Source: Raphanus sativus
Lineage: Eukaryota; Streptophyta; Magnoliopsida; Brassicales; Brassicaceae
Direction of reading: 5' to 3'
Assembly: GCF_000801105.2 (NCBI RefSeq)
Contig: NW_026615338.1
Coordinates: forward strand, 1-64,000
Length of the DNA: 64,000 bases
Shown here: positions 9,321-20,962 of the stretch, piece after piece
How positions within the stretch are numbered: position 1 is the first letter of the stretch
How the letters are laid out: every line of letters begins with the position of its first letter
Position numbers and translations under genes: made by a program
The notes under the pieces: model-generated
Told to the model about the DNA's origin: nothing
The model's database searches: none
What the model saw: the letters and a program-made list of their open reading frames with translations, nothing else

Positions 9321-12300
9321 TCACTGAGATGAAAGATCCACGAGTCCAAGCTTTGAATGGATGAACTCGCAAACCTTTGCACTTGCAGCCTTGGTGAAGA
9401 TATCAGCCAACTGGTCTTCACTTCTGGTGTAACATGGAAGAATGATCTTCTGCTCAACAGCTTGTCTGACCTTGTGACAATCCACTTCAATGTGTTTAGT
9501 CCTCTCATGGAACACATTGTTGGATGCTATGTGTATTGCAGCTTGATTATCACAATGCATAGTGATTGGTGTTGCAGCTTCAATTCCCAAATCTTTTAGC
9601 AACCCCTTGATCCAAATCAACTCGCTTGTAAGCTTCCTCATGGCTCTATATTCAGCTTCAGCACTAGAGCAAGACACCACCTTCTGCTTCTTGCTCTTCC
9701 AAGTTACCAAATTTCCTCCAATAAAAGTGCAGTATCCAGTAGTTGATCTCCTATCAACTCTGTCCCCTGCCCAATCAGCATCACAATATCCAACTATCTC
9801 AGTGTTGTTGTTGCATCCCATCCATACTCCTTGTCCTGGCGCCTCTCTTAGATACCTCAGTATCCTTTCAACCATGCTCCAGTGATACATCTTGGGATTT
9901 TGCATGTGCTGGCTTACTTGATTGACTGCAAAACACACATCTGGTCTTGTGATGGTGAGGTATATCAGCTTTCCAACCATCCTTCTATAATGCTTAACAT
10001 CAGTGTATGGTTGATTCTCAATCTCCCCCTCACGCATCACTTTGTACCCATCTTCAAGTGGAGTCTTTGCAGCTTTTCTTCCTAGATCACCAGCCTCTCT
10101 TAGCAGATCCAATGTATACTTCCTTTGAGACAGGAATAGACCTTCCTTGGATCTGCATATCTCAATGCCTAGGAAGTATTTGAGCTCTCCCAAATCCTTG
10201 ATATCAAATGATGACTTGAGATATGCCTTAGTTGCAAGTATGCCCTCTTTATCACTGCCAGTGATGATGATATCATCCACATATACCAAGATCACAATGA
10301 TTCCCTTCTTGCTGGTCAGTGTGAACAATGTGTGGTCAGCCTCAGATTTCACAAAACCTCTTCCATTGAGCGTGGTGCTTAGTTTGTGATACCAAGCTCT
10401 AGGTGATTGCTTCAATCCATAGATGGCTTTCTTCAGTCTAAGGACATTTCCAGGCTTCACTAGATGCTCTAGACCAGGGGGTGGTTTCATGTAAACTTCA
10501 TCTTCCAACTCTCCTTGTAGGAAAGCATTCTTCACATCCATCTGCCATAGATCCCACTCTAGATTTACTGCCAAAGATAGGACTATCCTTATGGTATGCA
10601 GCTTGGCTACTGGCGCAAAGGTGTCTAGATAATCCTCTCCATAGGTCTGAGTGAAGCCTCTTGCTACCAGTCTTGTCTTACGCCTCTCTACTGTACCATC
10701 AGCATTGTATTTGATTGTGAAGATCCACCTGCTTGTTACTGCCCTCTTGCCTTTGGGTAACTCTGCTTCATACCATGTATCATTGATGATCATGGCACTA
10801 GTCTCACTTCCCACTGATTCCCTCCATTCAGCATGTTCCATGGCTTCTTCATATGACCTTGGGATGTACTCTTGATCCAACTCCCCAATAAACACCACAT
10901 GCTCTTGAGGATATTGAGCTAGAGAGCACACTGCTTGTATAGGATGAGCTACAGCTTGAGAGTTGAAGTAGACCCGGTTGTTCTTCCAGTTTGATGCTGG
11001 TTGCTTGATCCTAGCACTTCTTCTTAGTTGTGGATTTGTTGAACCTTCTTCAGGTGTCACTGATCCACTATTCTGTTGGTTTGAGCTCACCACTGTCTCC
11101 TCTTGAGTACTGTGATCTTGCCCCTCTTGCGCATGATGCTCAGCTTGATCATGACTTGCTGAAACATCCTCTTGATGTTGTTCGGATCGATTGTCCCCCT
11201 CAGGATCAAGGTGAGTGATTTCTGTGTCCCCATTATCACTTACTAATCCTGGTTGCACTGGTACTGTCTCTTGTACTTCAGGTATCCTCTTAATGGGTAT
11301 ACTGATGCCAAGACTCTCCATTACTCTTCTGAGGCTATCAGCTCTATCTGAAGTAGGTTGGGATAGATTCTCCAAATCTTCCCAATTCTTCCCATCATAG
11401 TAACTCCTAGACTCCATGAACTTGACATCTCGTGAGATTAAGACCCTCCTGGTCTCTGGTACATAACACTTGTAGCCTTTCTGGTGAGGAGAATACCCAA
11501 TGAACACTGCCTTTGTGCTTCTTGCATCAAGCTTGTTCCTCTGCCCTCCTGGTACCAATACAAAGCAGATACATCCAAACACCCGCATGTGATCCAGAGA
11601 TGGTTTGCTCTTGTTGAGAACTTCATAAGGAGAGATGTCATTGAGAACTCTAGTTGGGGTTCTGTTGATCAGATGACACGCAGAAACCACAGCATCACTC
11701 CATAACCTCTTTGGAACACTCATGTGGAACATCATTGATCTAGCCACCTCCATAAGATGCCTGTTCTTCCTTTCAGCAACTCCATTTTGCTGAGGAGTAT
11801 AAGGACAACTGGTCTGATGAATAATCCCTTGTTGAGATAAAAATTGCTTGAAAGCTCCACTTGTGTACTCTCCACCATTATCTGACCTGAGAATCTTCAC
11901 CTTAGCACTGAAGTGGTTGGTGACATGAGAATGATAATTCTTGAAAGCTTCCAAGACTCTATCCTTAGACTGGATCAGTGTGACCCAAGTGTACTTGGAC
12001 TTCTCATCAATGAAGGTAACAAAGTACTTGTGATTCTCTCTGGACATACAAGGTGCAGTCCACACATCCGAGTGAACCAGGTCAAAACACTTCTCATAAA
12101 TCGTGTTGGACCTTGGGAATACTGTCTTGCAATGCTTCCCCAAGATGCATGCTTCACACTCATCATTTTTAAACACCACTCCAGGAAGCATCAGATTGAG
12201 TGCTCTAGTGTGTGGATGTCCCAACCTAGCATGCCATATAGTGCTCTCAACCCCAGCAGATGTACTGACCAAGCAACATGAGGAAGATTCAGCTAGTTGT

Positions 12301-13325
12301 GTCTTTTGGAGATGATACAGCTCCTGATGGCTGTGACCTCTTCCAATAACCTGTCCTGTCTTTAAATCTTGAAACTCAACCTCATCTGGTCTGAAGACAA
12401 CCTGACAACTCAGATCAACAGTAGCTCTCCTCACAGATAACAGGTTAGATGTAAACTTAGGCATATATAAGGCAGTTGATTCCCTATCAAACAACCTAAG
12501 GTTCCCTATCCCTTCTATCTTCACCTTATCACCATTAGCTATCAGAACATTTCCAGTAGCAGGCTGGATATCACTAATCAAGTTCCTATCACTAATCATG
12601 TGATGACTAGCTCCTGAATCTATAATAATGGGTTTAGAGTCAGGAGATGATATACCAGCCTTCTTGGATGAGATGAGGGATTGAGCAGCTTTGATGAATA
12701 GATCAAGGTCTCTTCTGGTTGCTAGGGCATCAGGGTTTGTTGCGCCAGTCTCACTTCTCCACCATTCTCCTCTAGTGGTGTCACTACTGAGCGCTGAGTA
12801 CAGGGTTCTTCCCTGAATCACTGGATGCTCAAACTCCTTGAGCTCATATCCAGCTGATTGACTTCTAAGAACACCAACTTCTCCTAAGTCTGGTACCTTT
12901 CCTTCTCTAAGGAAATAATTTATCAGGTTCTTGTAGGTTGAATCCAGGTGCAGCAGTAAGCTCAGAAACTTGTCCTGCTCATAAACAACTTGAAGACACT
13001 CCCATAAACTTCCATAGCCAGTCTGAAGAGTCTCCCACAGGTTCCTGGCGGTTTGAATGTGGGAGTGTGCCTTCAAGATTGGTGTAGACAGAGAGTTGTG
13101 TATGATTCCAAGTGTTTGCTGGTCTTCTTGAACCCACTTGTGGTCACGCCTCATGCGTGTGAGCTTGATATCCTCTTGAGTCATCTTCTTTGAAGTTCCA
13201 GTCTCCATGATGTGGCTGTCCCAAAGTCCATGACTCCCCAAGGTGAATCTGGCCACTCTTGACCATATCAAATAATTAGACCCCTCTAGGGTTACTGAAA
13301 TAGAAATCTCTGATTTTTCCATCAT
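9321..13325 (-). CDS. F Gag-Pol polyprotein (Gag lacks CCHC knuckle)
   Basis: 1334 residues, uninterrupted. The start is the first of two ATGs (MMEKSE). The Gag start resembles relatives (SVTLEGSNYLIWSR), but about 60 residues of the core are missing after GYGSLWEC, and the CCHC knuckle is absent. PR DSGASHHM is at about residue 236, against 373 in D. IN HHCC, HSDVWTA, RSDNGGEY and VAERKN are all present, as are RT MDVKNAFLQG, YVDDIIITG near 1015 and RNase H DADWAGD. Pol therefore looks functional while Gag is about 125-140 residues short. It may depend on Gag made by a relative such as D (inference). Confidence 0.9.
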   Translation of the reverse strand: MMEKSEISISVTLEGSNYLIWSRVARFTLGSHGLWDSHIMETGTSKKMTQEDIKLTRMRRDHKWVQEDQQTLGIIHNSLSTPILKAHSHIQTARNLWETLQTGYGSLWECLQVVYEQDKFLSLLLHLDSTYKNLINYFLREGKVPDLGEVGVLRSQSAGYELKEFEHPVIQGRTLYSALSSDTTRGEWWRSETGATNPDALATRRDLDLFIKAAQSLISSKKAGISSPDSKPIIIDSGASHHMISDRNLISDIQPATGNVLIANGDKVKIEGIGNLRLFDRESTALYMPKFTSNLLSVRRATVDLSCQVVFRPDEVEFQDLKTGQVIGRGHSHQELYHLQKTQLAESSSCCLVSTSAGVESTIWHARLGHPHTRALNLMLPGVVFKNDECEACILGKHCKTVFPRSNTIYEKCFDLVHSDVWTAPCMSRENHKYFVTFIDEKSKYTWVTLIQSKDRVLEAFKNYHSHVTNHFSAKVKILRSDNGGEYTSGAFKQFLSQQGIIHQTSCPYTPQQNGVAERKNRHLMEVARSMMFHMSVPKRLWSDAVVSACHLINRTPTRVLNDISPYEVLNKSKPSLDHMRVFGCICFVLVPGGQRNKLDARSTKAVFIGYSPHQKGYKCYVPETRRVLISRDVKFMESRSYYDGKNWEDLENLSQPTSDRADSLRRVMESLGISIPIKRIPEVQETVPVQPGLVSDNGDTEITHLDPEGDNRSEQHQEDVSASHDQAEHHAQEGQDHSTQEETVVSSNQQNSGSVTPEEGSTNPQLRRSARIKQPASNWKNNRVYFNSQAVAHPIQAVCSLAQYPQEHVVFIGELDQEYIPRSYEEAMEHAEWRESVGSETSAMIINDTWYEAELPKGKRAVTSRWIFTIKYNADGTVERRKTRLVARGFTQTYGEDYLDTFAPVAKLHTIRIVLSLAVNLEWDLWQMDVKNAFLQGELEDEVYMKPPPGLEHLVKPGNVLRLKKAIYGLKQSPRAWYHKLSTTLNGRGFVKSEADHTLFTLTSKKGIIVILVYVDDIIITGSDKEGILATKAYLKSSFDIKDLGELKYFLGIEICRSKEGLFLSQRKYTLDLLREAGDLGRKAAKTPLEDGYKVMREGEIENQPYTDVKHYRRMVGKLIYLTITRPDVCFAVNQVSQHMQNPKMYHWSMVERILRYLREAPGQGVWMGCNNNTEIVGYCDADWAGDRVDRRSTTGYCTFIGGNLVTWKSKKQKVVSCSSAEAEYRAMRKLTSELIWIKGLLKDLGIEAATPITMHCDNQAAIHIASNNVFHERTKHIEVDCHKVRQAVEQKIILPCYTRSEDQLADIFTKAASAKVCEFIHSKLGLVDLSSQ

Positions 13326-13518
13326 GTGTAGCTGGATAACATCAAGAGTAGCTAGTATCCAGTGGAAAAGACTTCAAAGGAATTATCAGAGTGAGAAAAA
13401 GAAATTTAAAGAAGAATTGGATGAACTTTGCTATTTTTGGCAAAATCTGGATAAGAGAATGAAGAACACACCAAGAACAGTATGAACTTTGCCAAAAATA
13501 GAAATAAAAACACAGAGA

Positions 13519-13557
13519 TTTGCGGAAGAAAGAAAGGTTTCAAGAGCTTAAAGCTCT
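13519..13557 (-). other. F leader module: hairpin plus TTCCGCAAA box
   Basis: In the minus sense, AGAGC (13553-13557) and GCTCT (13543-13547) pair, followed by TTCCGCAAA at 13519-13527. Same order as in E, I, D, C and A. Confidence 0.6.
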
Positions 13558-13564
13558 GATACCA
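13553..13564 (-). other. F primer-binding site
   Basis: The minus strand reads TGGTATCAGAGC directly after the LTR; iMet type. Confidence 0.9.
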
Positions 13565-14004
13565 TGTGAGAATTGATAGAAATATGAGAAACAAATAGAG
13601 AAATGTTGTTGGAGAATGAAAAACAGTGAAGAACAATGGAGAGAGAGAGAGTGACGAAAGTAAAGAGAGACAAAGAGAGAAATAAGTTTCTTGATTGATT
13701 CTGTGTGATACAAGTTGCATAAATAGATACAAGAGAAGATAATGAGACAATTGCAATAGATTAAACAATTGGAGACAGAGATCAGGTATGTCACTCTCGC
13801 CTGAACACTGAAAGTGACCTCTCCTCTTCCTCTTTCCTCCTTAGCTCAACATGTGACTCCTTGTTGTCTCAAGCTCCAACAGCTCCATCCACTTGCTTAC
13901 TGGCGAGATATTTGAATCCTCCACACACTTTTACTTGTCTTCCAAGACACTCTTGTGCAGATGGACTTAAACTCTCTCTTGATCTTTATTGCTTCATCTC
14001 AACA
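13565..14004 (-). repeat. F 5' LTR
   Basis: 440 bp, same as 8742-9181 as far as read. Its right end is followed by TSD actaa. Confidence 0.95.
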
Positions 14005-15932
14005 ACTAACCATTTTAATGTCAAGATTAAAATTCTTAGATCAGATAATGGTGGTGAATACACTAGTACAGCCTTCAAACAACATCTTGCCTCGCAAGGA
14101 ATCATCCACCAAACCAGTTGCCCTTACACACCTCAACAAAATGGTGTGGCAGAGAGGAAGAATAGGCACTTGATGGAAGTGGCCAGGAGCATGATGTTTC
14201 ACTCAAACGTGCCTAAGAGGTTTTGGGGAGATGCAGTGGTTACTGCTGCCTATCTCATCAACCGCACACCCACAAGAGTCCTTCTCAACGCCACCCCTTA
14301 TGAGGTACTGAACAAAACCAAATCATCCATAGATCATTTACGTGTGTTTGGGTGTGTGTGCTTTGTTTTGATTCCAGGAGAGCTCAGGAACAAGTTAGAG
14401 GCTAAGAGCAGAAAGGCAATGTTTATTGGTTATTCAACACATCAGAAGGGTTACAAATGCTATGTACCAGAGACAAGGAGGGTTCTGGTGTCAAGGGATG
14501 TTAAGTTCATGGAGTCACAAGGCTACTATGATGAGAAGAGTTGGGATGAGCTCAAGGATCTTTCTCAATCAGCCACTGACAGAGCTAACAACCTTAGAGT
14601 GATTATGGAAAGACTTGGTATCAATCTACCAAAGATACCAGAGAAGGTCAGGGAGACCTCCACACAAGCTGCTGAGGATACAGTAGAAGATGATGGAGTA
14701 TCTCACCTTGATCATGAGGGGGGCAATGGAAGTGATCAGCATGCGCCAGCTCAACCTGAAGAGAACTCAGTAGTGTCTCATGATCAAGATGAGATAGGAG
14801 AACAACCACAAGCAGCTACTGAAATCCAACAAGGAGAGCCGAGTGACAACAATGGAACTGATCAGATACAGCCCTTGAGGAGAAGTACAAGAACCAGGAG
14901 ACCAGCCTCAGATTGGAAGAACACAAGGGTGTACTTTAATGCTGAAGCTGTGGCACATCCAGTGAGTGCAGTATGTTCTCTTGCGCAGTACCCACAAGAA
15001 CATCAAGTTTTCATAAGTGAACTTGATCAGGAGTACATCCCAAAGACCTATGAAGAGGCTATGCTACATGAAGAATGGGGAGAGTCTGTTGGTGATGAAA
15101 TGGGAGCCATGATCAGGAATGATACATGGTTTGAAACTGAACTCCCAAAGGGCAAGAAGGCAGTGACAAGTCGCCTCTTGTTTACCATCAAGTATGGAGC
15201 TAATGGGAAGCCAGAAAGGAGGAAAACAAGACTAGTTGCAAGGGGATACACTCAAGTGTATGGTGAAGACTATCTAGATACATTTGCACCAGTGGCCAAG
15301 CTGCATACCATAAGAGTTGTTCTATCTCTTGCTGTCAACTTGGAGTGGGATCTATGGCAGATGGATGTGAAGAATGCTTTCTTACAAGGAGAATTGGAGG
15401 ATGAAGTGTATATGAGACCACCTCCTGGCCTAGAAGATATGGTGAAACCAGGGAATGTTTTGAGGCTAAAGAAGGCTATCTATGGCTTGAAGCAATCTCC
15501 AAGAGCCTGGTATCACAAGCTCAGCACCACTCTCAATGGGAAAGGATTTGTAAAATCCGAGGCTGACCACACTCTCTTCACTCTAACCAGCAAGCAAGGT
15601 ATTGTTGTGATTCTAGTGTATGTTGATGACATTATCATCACTGGTAGCAACAAGGAAGGTATCCTCTCAACTAAATCATTTCTTAAAAGTGCATTTGATA
15701 TTAAAGATTTGGGAGAATTGAGGTACTTCCTTGGGATTGAAATATGCCGCTCTAAAGAGGGGCTCTTCTTATCTCAAAGGAAGTACACACTTGACATTTT
15801 AAATGAGGCAGGAGACCTTGGAGGTAGACAAGCCAAAACACCATTGGAAGAAGGCTACAAGGTACTGCGAGAGGGGGAGTATGAAGCTACTCCATTCAAA
15901 GATGTCAAGAAGTATAGAAGAATGGTGGACAA
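14005..15932 (+). pseudogene. E integrase-RT segment
   Basis: Continues E after F. It has the second IN Asp (RSDNGGEY), the Glu of GVAERKN, IN C-terminal KAMFIGY, then a Ser/Glu-rich variable linker. The RT motifs TRLVARGYTQ, MDVKNAFLQG, YGLKQSPRAW and YVDDIIITG follow. It stops at YRRMVD, where G2 interrupts it. No internal stop. The open frame running from 13861 to 16215 is a chimera of F LTR, E pol and G2 LTR; only this middle part is real. Confidence 0.9.
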
Positions 15933-16651
15933 TGATGCAAACCTAGCTGAACAAGGAGCCAATGCGGAGCATGAGGAGCTGATTCAGCTGAGTGATACTG
16001 AAGAGGAGACAAGTGAGCTAGATGTTGCTGAAGAGGAGACAAGTAAAGCCCACGACAACCATGAACTCATAACCAAGTTAGGCCCGGTTACAAGATCACA
16101 AACCAGGAGATTGAAGAATGCAAATTCGATGTTGGTTTATTCTAAACCAGAACCAACTTCGATGGAGAATCAAGTCAAGGAATTCTTCAATTACTCAGTC
16201 TTCGAGATTGCCTAGTTCTAAGTGTTTTCTTCTTAGTTTCACACAAGTCTTGTTGCAAGTTTCCACATTCTTTCTTTGTCATTGTTCTACATAAACCGTG
16301 AGAATCCAAAGTATGATTCATTCACTTTTTCAATAAAAATCTTTCCTTTGTTATTGTGAATCCTTTGTTCAGTTTCTGAACACTGTTTGCCTAGGAGTTG
16401 ATTCTCTGCAAGGCTTTGGCTTTAGATCATTGTTTGTGGGCGTAATACTCACGATCTCTAGCACATCTACACAAGTGTTTGATCTCTCCATCGATCTACA
16501 CTGAAGTTCATCACCATATCTATCTCAATCCATCAACCATCTCACCATCTTTCAAGGAGACAATACCATCCTTGTTCTAATCCGCAAAACACAACCCATA
16601 TCACCCTCAGATCCATCCAAAAGGGAAAACAAACCATCAAGGGTTTCATTA
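15933..16651 (+). repeat. G2 5' LTR
   Basis: It begins TGATGCAAAC. By comparison with the TSD at the far end it terminates in TTA. Its first ~214 bp match the sequence that codes for the Pol tail in the 3' copy. Confidence 0.9.
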
Positions 16652-16653
16652 AG

Positions 16654-16665
16654 TGGTATCAGAGC
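16654..16665 (+). other. G2 primer-binding site
   Basis: TGGTATCAGAGC, 2 nt after the LTR end; iMet type, common in chromoviruses. Confidence 0.85.
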
Positions 16666-17086
16666 AGATTGAGGGCTTTTGATTCAGGGTTTGTACTCGA
16701 TTTCCTTCTTCTCTTTGGGAACCTCTTTTGATCATTCTGTGAATCTATCCATCTCTTCTCTATCTATCTAAAAGTGCGAGGGGGCCGACCAGTATAAAAA
16801 AAAGAAAGATCAAAGCATCTAAGGCTGAAGAGAAATCCAGCCAGACTGAAGAGAAATCCAGTCTCTGGTGGTAAAGCCTCTTGCGAACTAAATCTCTTAA
16901 TACTGTCTATCTTTTCTTCTCTTTGGGGTAGGGAATTGACTTCAAAAGGCTTGAACTCTGTTTGCTATTGAACTCCTGGATTCACAAACTGAAACACTTG
17001 AGAGAAACACTTGAGAGAAACACCAGTGAGGCTTCGGCTATCATATTGTGTTCTAACCTTTCTTGTTGAGTTTCTTAATAGGAATC
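16666..17086 (+). other. G2 leader, possible 5' UTR intron
   Basis: Non-coding. A donor-like GGTG|GTAAAG lies at 16871 and a pyrimidine-rich acceptor TTTCTTAATAG ends at 17081, five bases before the Gag ATG. A 211-nt intron is possible but unproven. Confidence 0.4.
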
Positions 17087-20000
17087 ATGTCGGATGAAGA
17101 GCATGAGCGGGAAGATCATCCAAATCTATTCAACAAAGTCCAGATGGATGCTATGATGTCAACTCTGATGAAAGCAATAGATAAGAAACTTGAATTTGAA
17201 AGAAATTCCTTTGCTACTAACAATGTTTTAGGTAGTGCTTCTCAGGCTAGGAAAGCTGCTAGAGAGAAAAGGAGAGGCAAGAGAGTAGCTACTGGCTTGA
17301 CTGATGATGATATCACCTCTTCCGGAAGGAGTTCGGATGAAGTAAGATCAGTTAGAGCACCATCTCAGACCAGAACCAACCGTGCAGAGAGACACAGGCC
17401 AGATGATAGTCTTGGTAACATCAAGCTCAGAGTACCAGTCTTCAGTCGTACCAGCAATCCAGACGAGTACCTTGATTGGGAAAAGAAGATAGAGTTGATC
17501 TTTGAATGTCACAACTACTCAGAGTTAAAAAAGGTTAGACTTGCAGCAACTGAGTTCAATGGTTATGCTCTTCATTGGTGGGATCAGATCACTTCAACAA
17601 GAAGAAGAACCGGAGAAGCAGCAGTGTCAGGCTGGTTTGAACTCAAGACTCTCATGAGGAAACGATTTGTTCCAAGTCATTACCACAAGGATGTTCATCT
17701 GAAACTAAGGAGGCTCACTCAAGGAACTAAGAGCGTGGAGGATTACTATCAGGAGATGGAGACTCTCATGATAAAAGCATCTGTTGTTGAGGATTCTAAT
17801 GCAACTATGGCTCGGTTCCAAGCTGGTCTCAACAGAGAAATACAAGATCGATTGGAGCTGCAAGATTATGATGACATCTATGAGCTTCTTCACAAAGCTA
17901 TCCTCATTGAGCAACAACAGAAGAGAAAGAACAGCTCCAAGGGTTCATACGGCAACAACTACAGGACAACCAAGGATGAGAAAAGCCTAGCTAAACCCAA
18001 GGAAGAACACAAAGCCTATCAGCGTGATGATAAGGGAAAAGCACCAGCAACTAGATCAAGAGATGTGAAGTGTTTCAAGTGCCATGGCATTGGTCACTAT
18101 GCGAATGAATGCACTAACAAGAAGGTGATGATTCTCTTGGATAATGGAGATATTATATCTGAGGAAGAGAAAGCTGATACTTCCGAGGAAGAGTTAATAG
18201 ACTATCCAGTCCGAGGACAGCTCCTGGTTACAAGAAGGTCTCTTCAGGTCCAATCCAAACCAGAAGACATTGATCAAAGGGAGAATCTTTTTCACACTCG
18301 TTGTACTGTTTATGATAAAGTTTGCAGCTTGATTATAGATGGTGGAAGTTGTACTAACGTGGCTAGTGAATCTCTTGTAGCAAAGCTTGGGCTGAAAACA
18401 GGGAAGCATCCTAGACCCTACCCACTTCAATGGCTTAATGAGGGAGGCGAGCTGAAGGTTACTGAGCAAGTTATGGTTCCTATAACCATTGGGAGGTATC
18501 AAGATGAGATAGTGTGTGATGTACTACCCATGGATTCAAGTCATATTCTCTTAGGCAGGCCTTGGCAGTATGATAAGAAAGCTATCCATGATGGGTTTAC
18601 AAATCGCCACTCCTTCACTCACAGAGATAAAAAGATTGTGCTTGCACCTTTGTCACCTCAAGAAGTACATGAAGATCAGCTACAACTAAGGCTCAGGCGA
18701 CAAGAAGCCAAGGAGAACTCATCTGACTCAAAGAAGGGAACTAACCCTTTGGCCAAAAACAGTGAGATCAGGAAAGCTTTGATTCTCCAACAACCTTTGC
18801 TTTTGTTTATCTTCAAAGGTTCACTACTAACTTCTTCTAACCATGCTCCGGAGCTTCCGAAAGGGTTTGAGTTTATCTTGCAGGAATATGGAGATGTCTT
18901 TCCAAGAGAGAGTCCAGCTAGCTTGCCACCTTTCAGAGGGATTGAACACCAAATAGATCTGGTTCCAGGCGCTTCTCTTCCAAATAGACCAGCCTATAGA
19001 ACCAACCCAGACGAAACCAAGGAGTTGCAAAGGCAGGTTGATGAGCTGATGGCTAAAGGACACATTAGAGAAAGCATGAGCCCTTGTGCCGTGCCTGTAC
19101 TACTGGTGCCAAAGAAGGATGGAAGCTGGCGCATGTGTGTTGACTGCAGAGCCATCAACAATATCACTGTAAAGTACAGACATCCTATCCCTAGACTTGA
19201 TGATATGCTTGATGAATTGCATGGGTCTTGCATTTTCTCTAAGATAGATTTAAAGAGTGGATATCATCAGATTAGGATGAAAGAAGGAGATGAATGGAAA
19301 ACTGCTTTTAAAACAAAACATGGTTTGTATGAGTGGCTTGTTATGCCTTTCGGTTTAACTAATGCTCCTAGCACCTTCATGAGACTAATGAATCATGTTT
19401 TGAGAGCCTTCATAGGACACTTCGTGGTAGTTTATTTCGATGACATCTTGATCTATAGCAAAAGTTTGTCTGAGCACACTGAACATTTGAGAATTGTTTT
19501 AGAAGTACTTAGGAAAGAATCTCTTTTTGCTAATCTTGATAAATGTACTTTTGGAGCAGATCACCTTGTGTTTCTAGGCTTTGTTGTTTCAGCTCAAGGG
19601 ATCAGGGTGGATGAAGAAAAAGTAAAAGCCATCCGAGATTGGCCAGTTCCTAAGAGTGTGAGTGAAGTCCGGAGCTTTCATGGACTAGCTGGGTTCTACA
19701 GAAGGTTTGTCAGAGACTTCAGCACTATTGCAGCACCCCTCACTGAAGTTATCAAGAAGAATGTGGGGTTCAGATGGGAAGAGGCACAAGAAGAAGCTTT
19801 TCAGAACCTAAAAGGGAAGTTGACTGAAGCACCTTTGCTTGCACTCCCTGATTTTTCTAAGACTTTTGAAATTGAATGTGATGCTTCTGGAATAGGTATT
19901 GGAGCAGTGCTGATGCAAGAGAAGAAACCCATTGCCTACTTTAGTGAAAAGCTTGGAGGTGCTATGCTGAACTACCCGACTTATGACAAGGAGCTTTATG

Positions 20001-20962
20001 CATTAATCAGGGCTTTGGAGACATGGCAGCACTACTTGTGGCCAAAAGAGTTTGTGATCCACACTGATCATGAATCACTCAAACACCTGAAGGGACAACA
20101 CAAGCTGAATAAGAGGCACGCCAAGGAATCACATGGTGGAGGTCTGATGGGGCATTTTGGTGTTGCTAAGACCTATGCTATTCTAAAGGAGCACTTCTAC
20201 TGGCCAAACATGAAGAGAGATGTCGAGAAGATATGCAGTAGATGTATCATTTGTACTCAAGCAAAGGCTAAGGCTCGGCCTCAAGGTTTGTACACTCCAC
20301 TTCCCATCCCTGATGCACCTTGGGTAGACATATCAATGGATTTTGTGTTAGGATTGCCTAGGACTAAGAAAGGAAGGGATTCGATTTTTGTGGTGGTAGA
20401 TAGGTTCTCTAAAATGGCTCACTTCATAGCTTGCCACAAAACTGATAATGCTCTTCACATTGCTGAGTTGTTCTTTAAAGAAGTGGTTAGACTTCATGGC
20501 ATGCCTAGGAGTATTGTCTCTGATAGAGATACCAAGTTCTTGAGTCATTTCTGGAAAACCCTTTGGTCTAAGCTAGGAACTAAGCTGATGTTTTCTACTA
20601 CTTGTCACCCACAAACTGATGGGCAAACTGAAGTAGTTAATAGGACCTTGGCTACTCTCTTGCGTGCTGTGATTAAAAAGAATATTAGGACTTGGGAAGA
20701 TTGTTTGCCTCATGTTGAGTTTGCTTATAATCACTCTGTTCACCGAGCTACTAAGTTCTCACCTTTTCAAATAGTTTATGGGTTTAATCCTTTGACTCCT
20801 CTTGATTTGTTGCCTATACCATACAAAGAGCAGATTAATCTTGATGGAAAGGCCAAGGCCGAGTTTGTTGTTTCTTCCATGAGCAGGTTAAGAAGAATAT
20901 TGAGGAGAGAACCAAAGAGTATGCAAGATTCGCCAACAAAGGCAGACGAGAACTCATACTAG
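17087..20962 (+). pseudogene. G2 Gag-Pol (internal deletion, then frameshift)
   Basis: The start is the ATG giving [10 protein letters not shown]. Domains: Gag core about 100-280, CCHC knuckle [14 protein letters not shown] near 328, PR IIDGGSC near 415, RT with [10 protein letters not shown] and YFDDILIYS near 782, RNase [10 protein letters not shown] near 925. At [10 protein letters not shown] (near 1013) about 97 residues present in G1 and G3 are missing, removing the RNase H C-terminus (DALSRR region). The IN HHCC, DISMDF, SDRDTKF and HPQTDGQTE motifs remain. The frame shifts near 20868 and ends about 30 codons later. It cannot make normal RNase H or IN C-terminus. Confidence 0.88.

Larger units (their letters stand above)
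8742..14004 (-). mobile_element. F: Ty1/copia element with intact pol and shortened Gag
   Basis: The LTRs are 8742-9181 and 13565-14004 (440 bp each, no difference seen), with TSD actaa (8737-8741 and 14005-14009). It has a minus-strand primer site at 13553-13564, polypurine tract at 9182-9196 and one uninterrupted reading frame. It lies in the IN core of E. Confidence 0.95.

Noticed and set aside
8742..14004. F and E as one rearranged element
   Set aside because: They are on opposite strands, F has its own LTR pair, primer site and TSD, and the E frame closes exactly when F is removed.
13861..16215. A 784-codon open frame
   Set aside because: It is a chimera of F LTR, the E integrase-RT segment and G2 LTR. 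Both ends are LTR sequence; only 14005-15932 is E pol.
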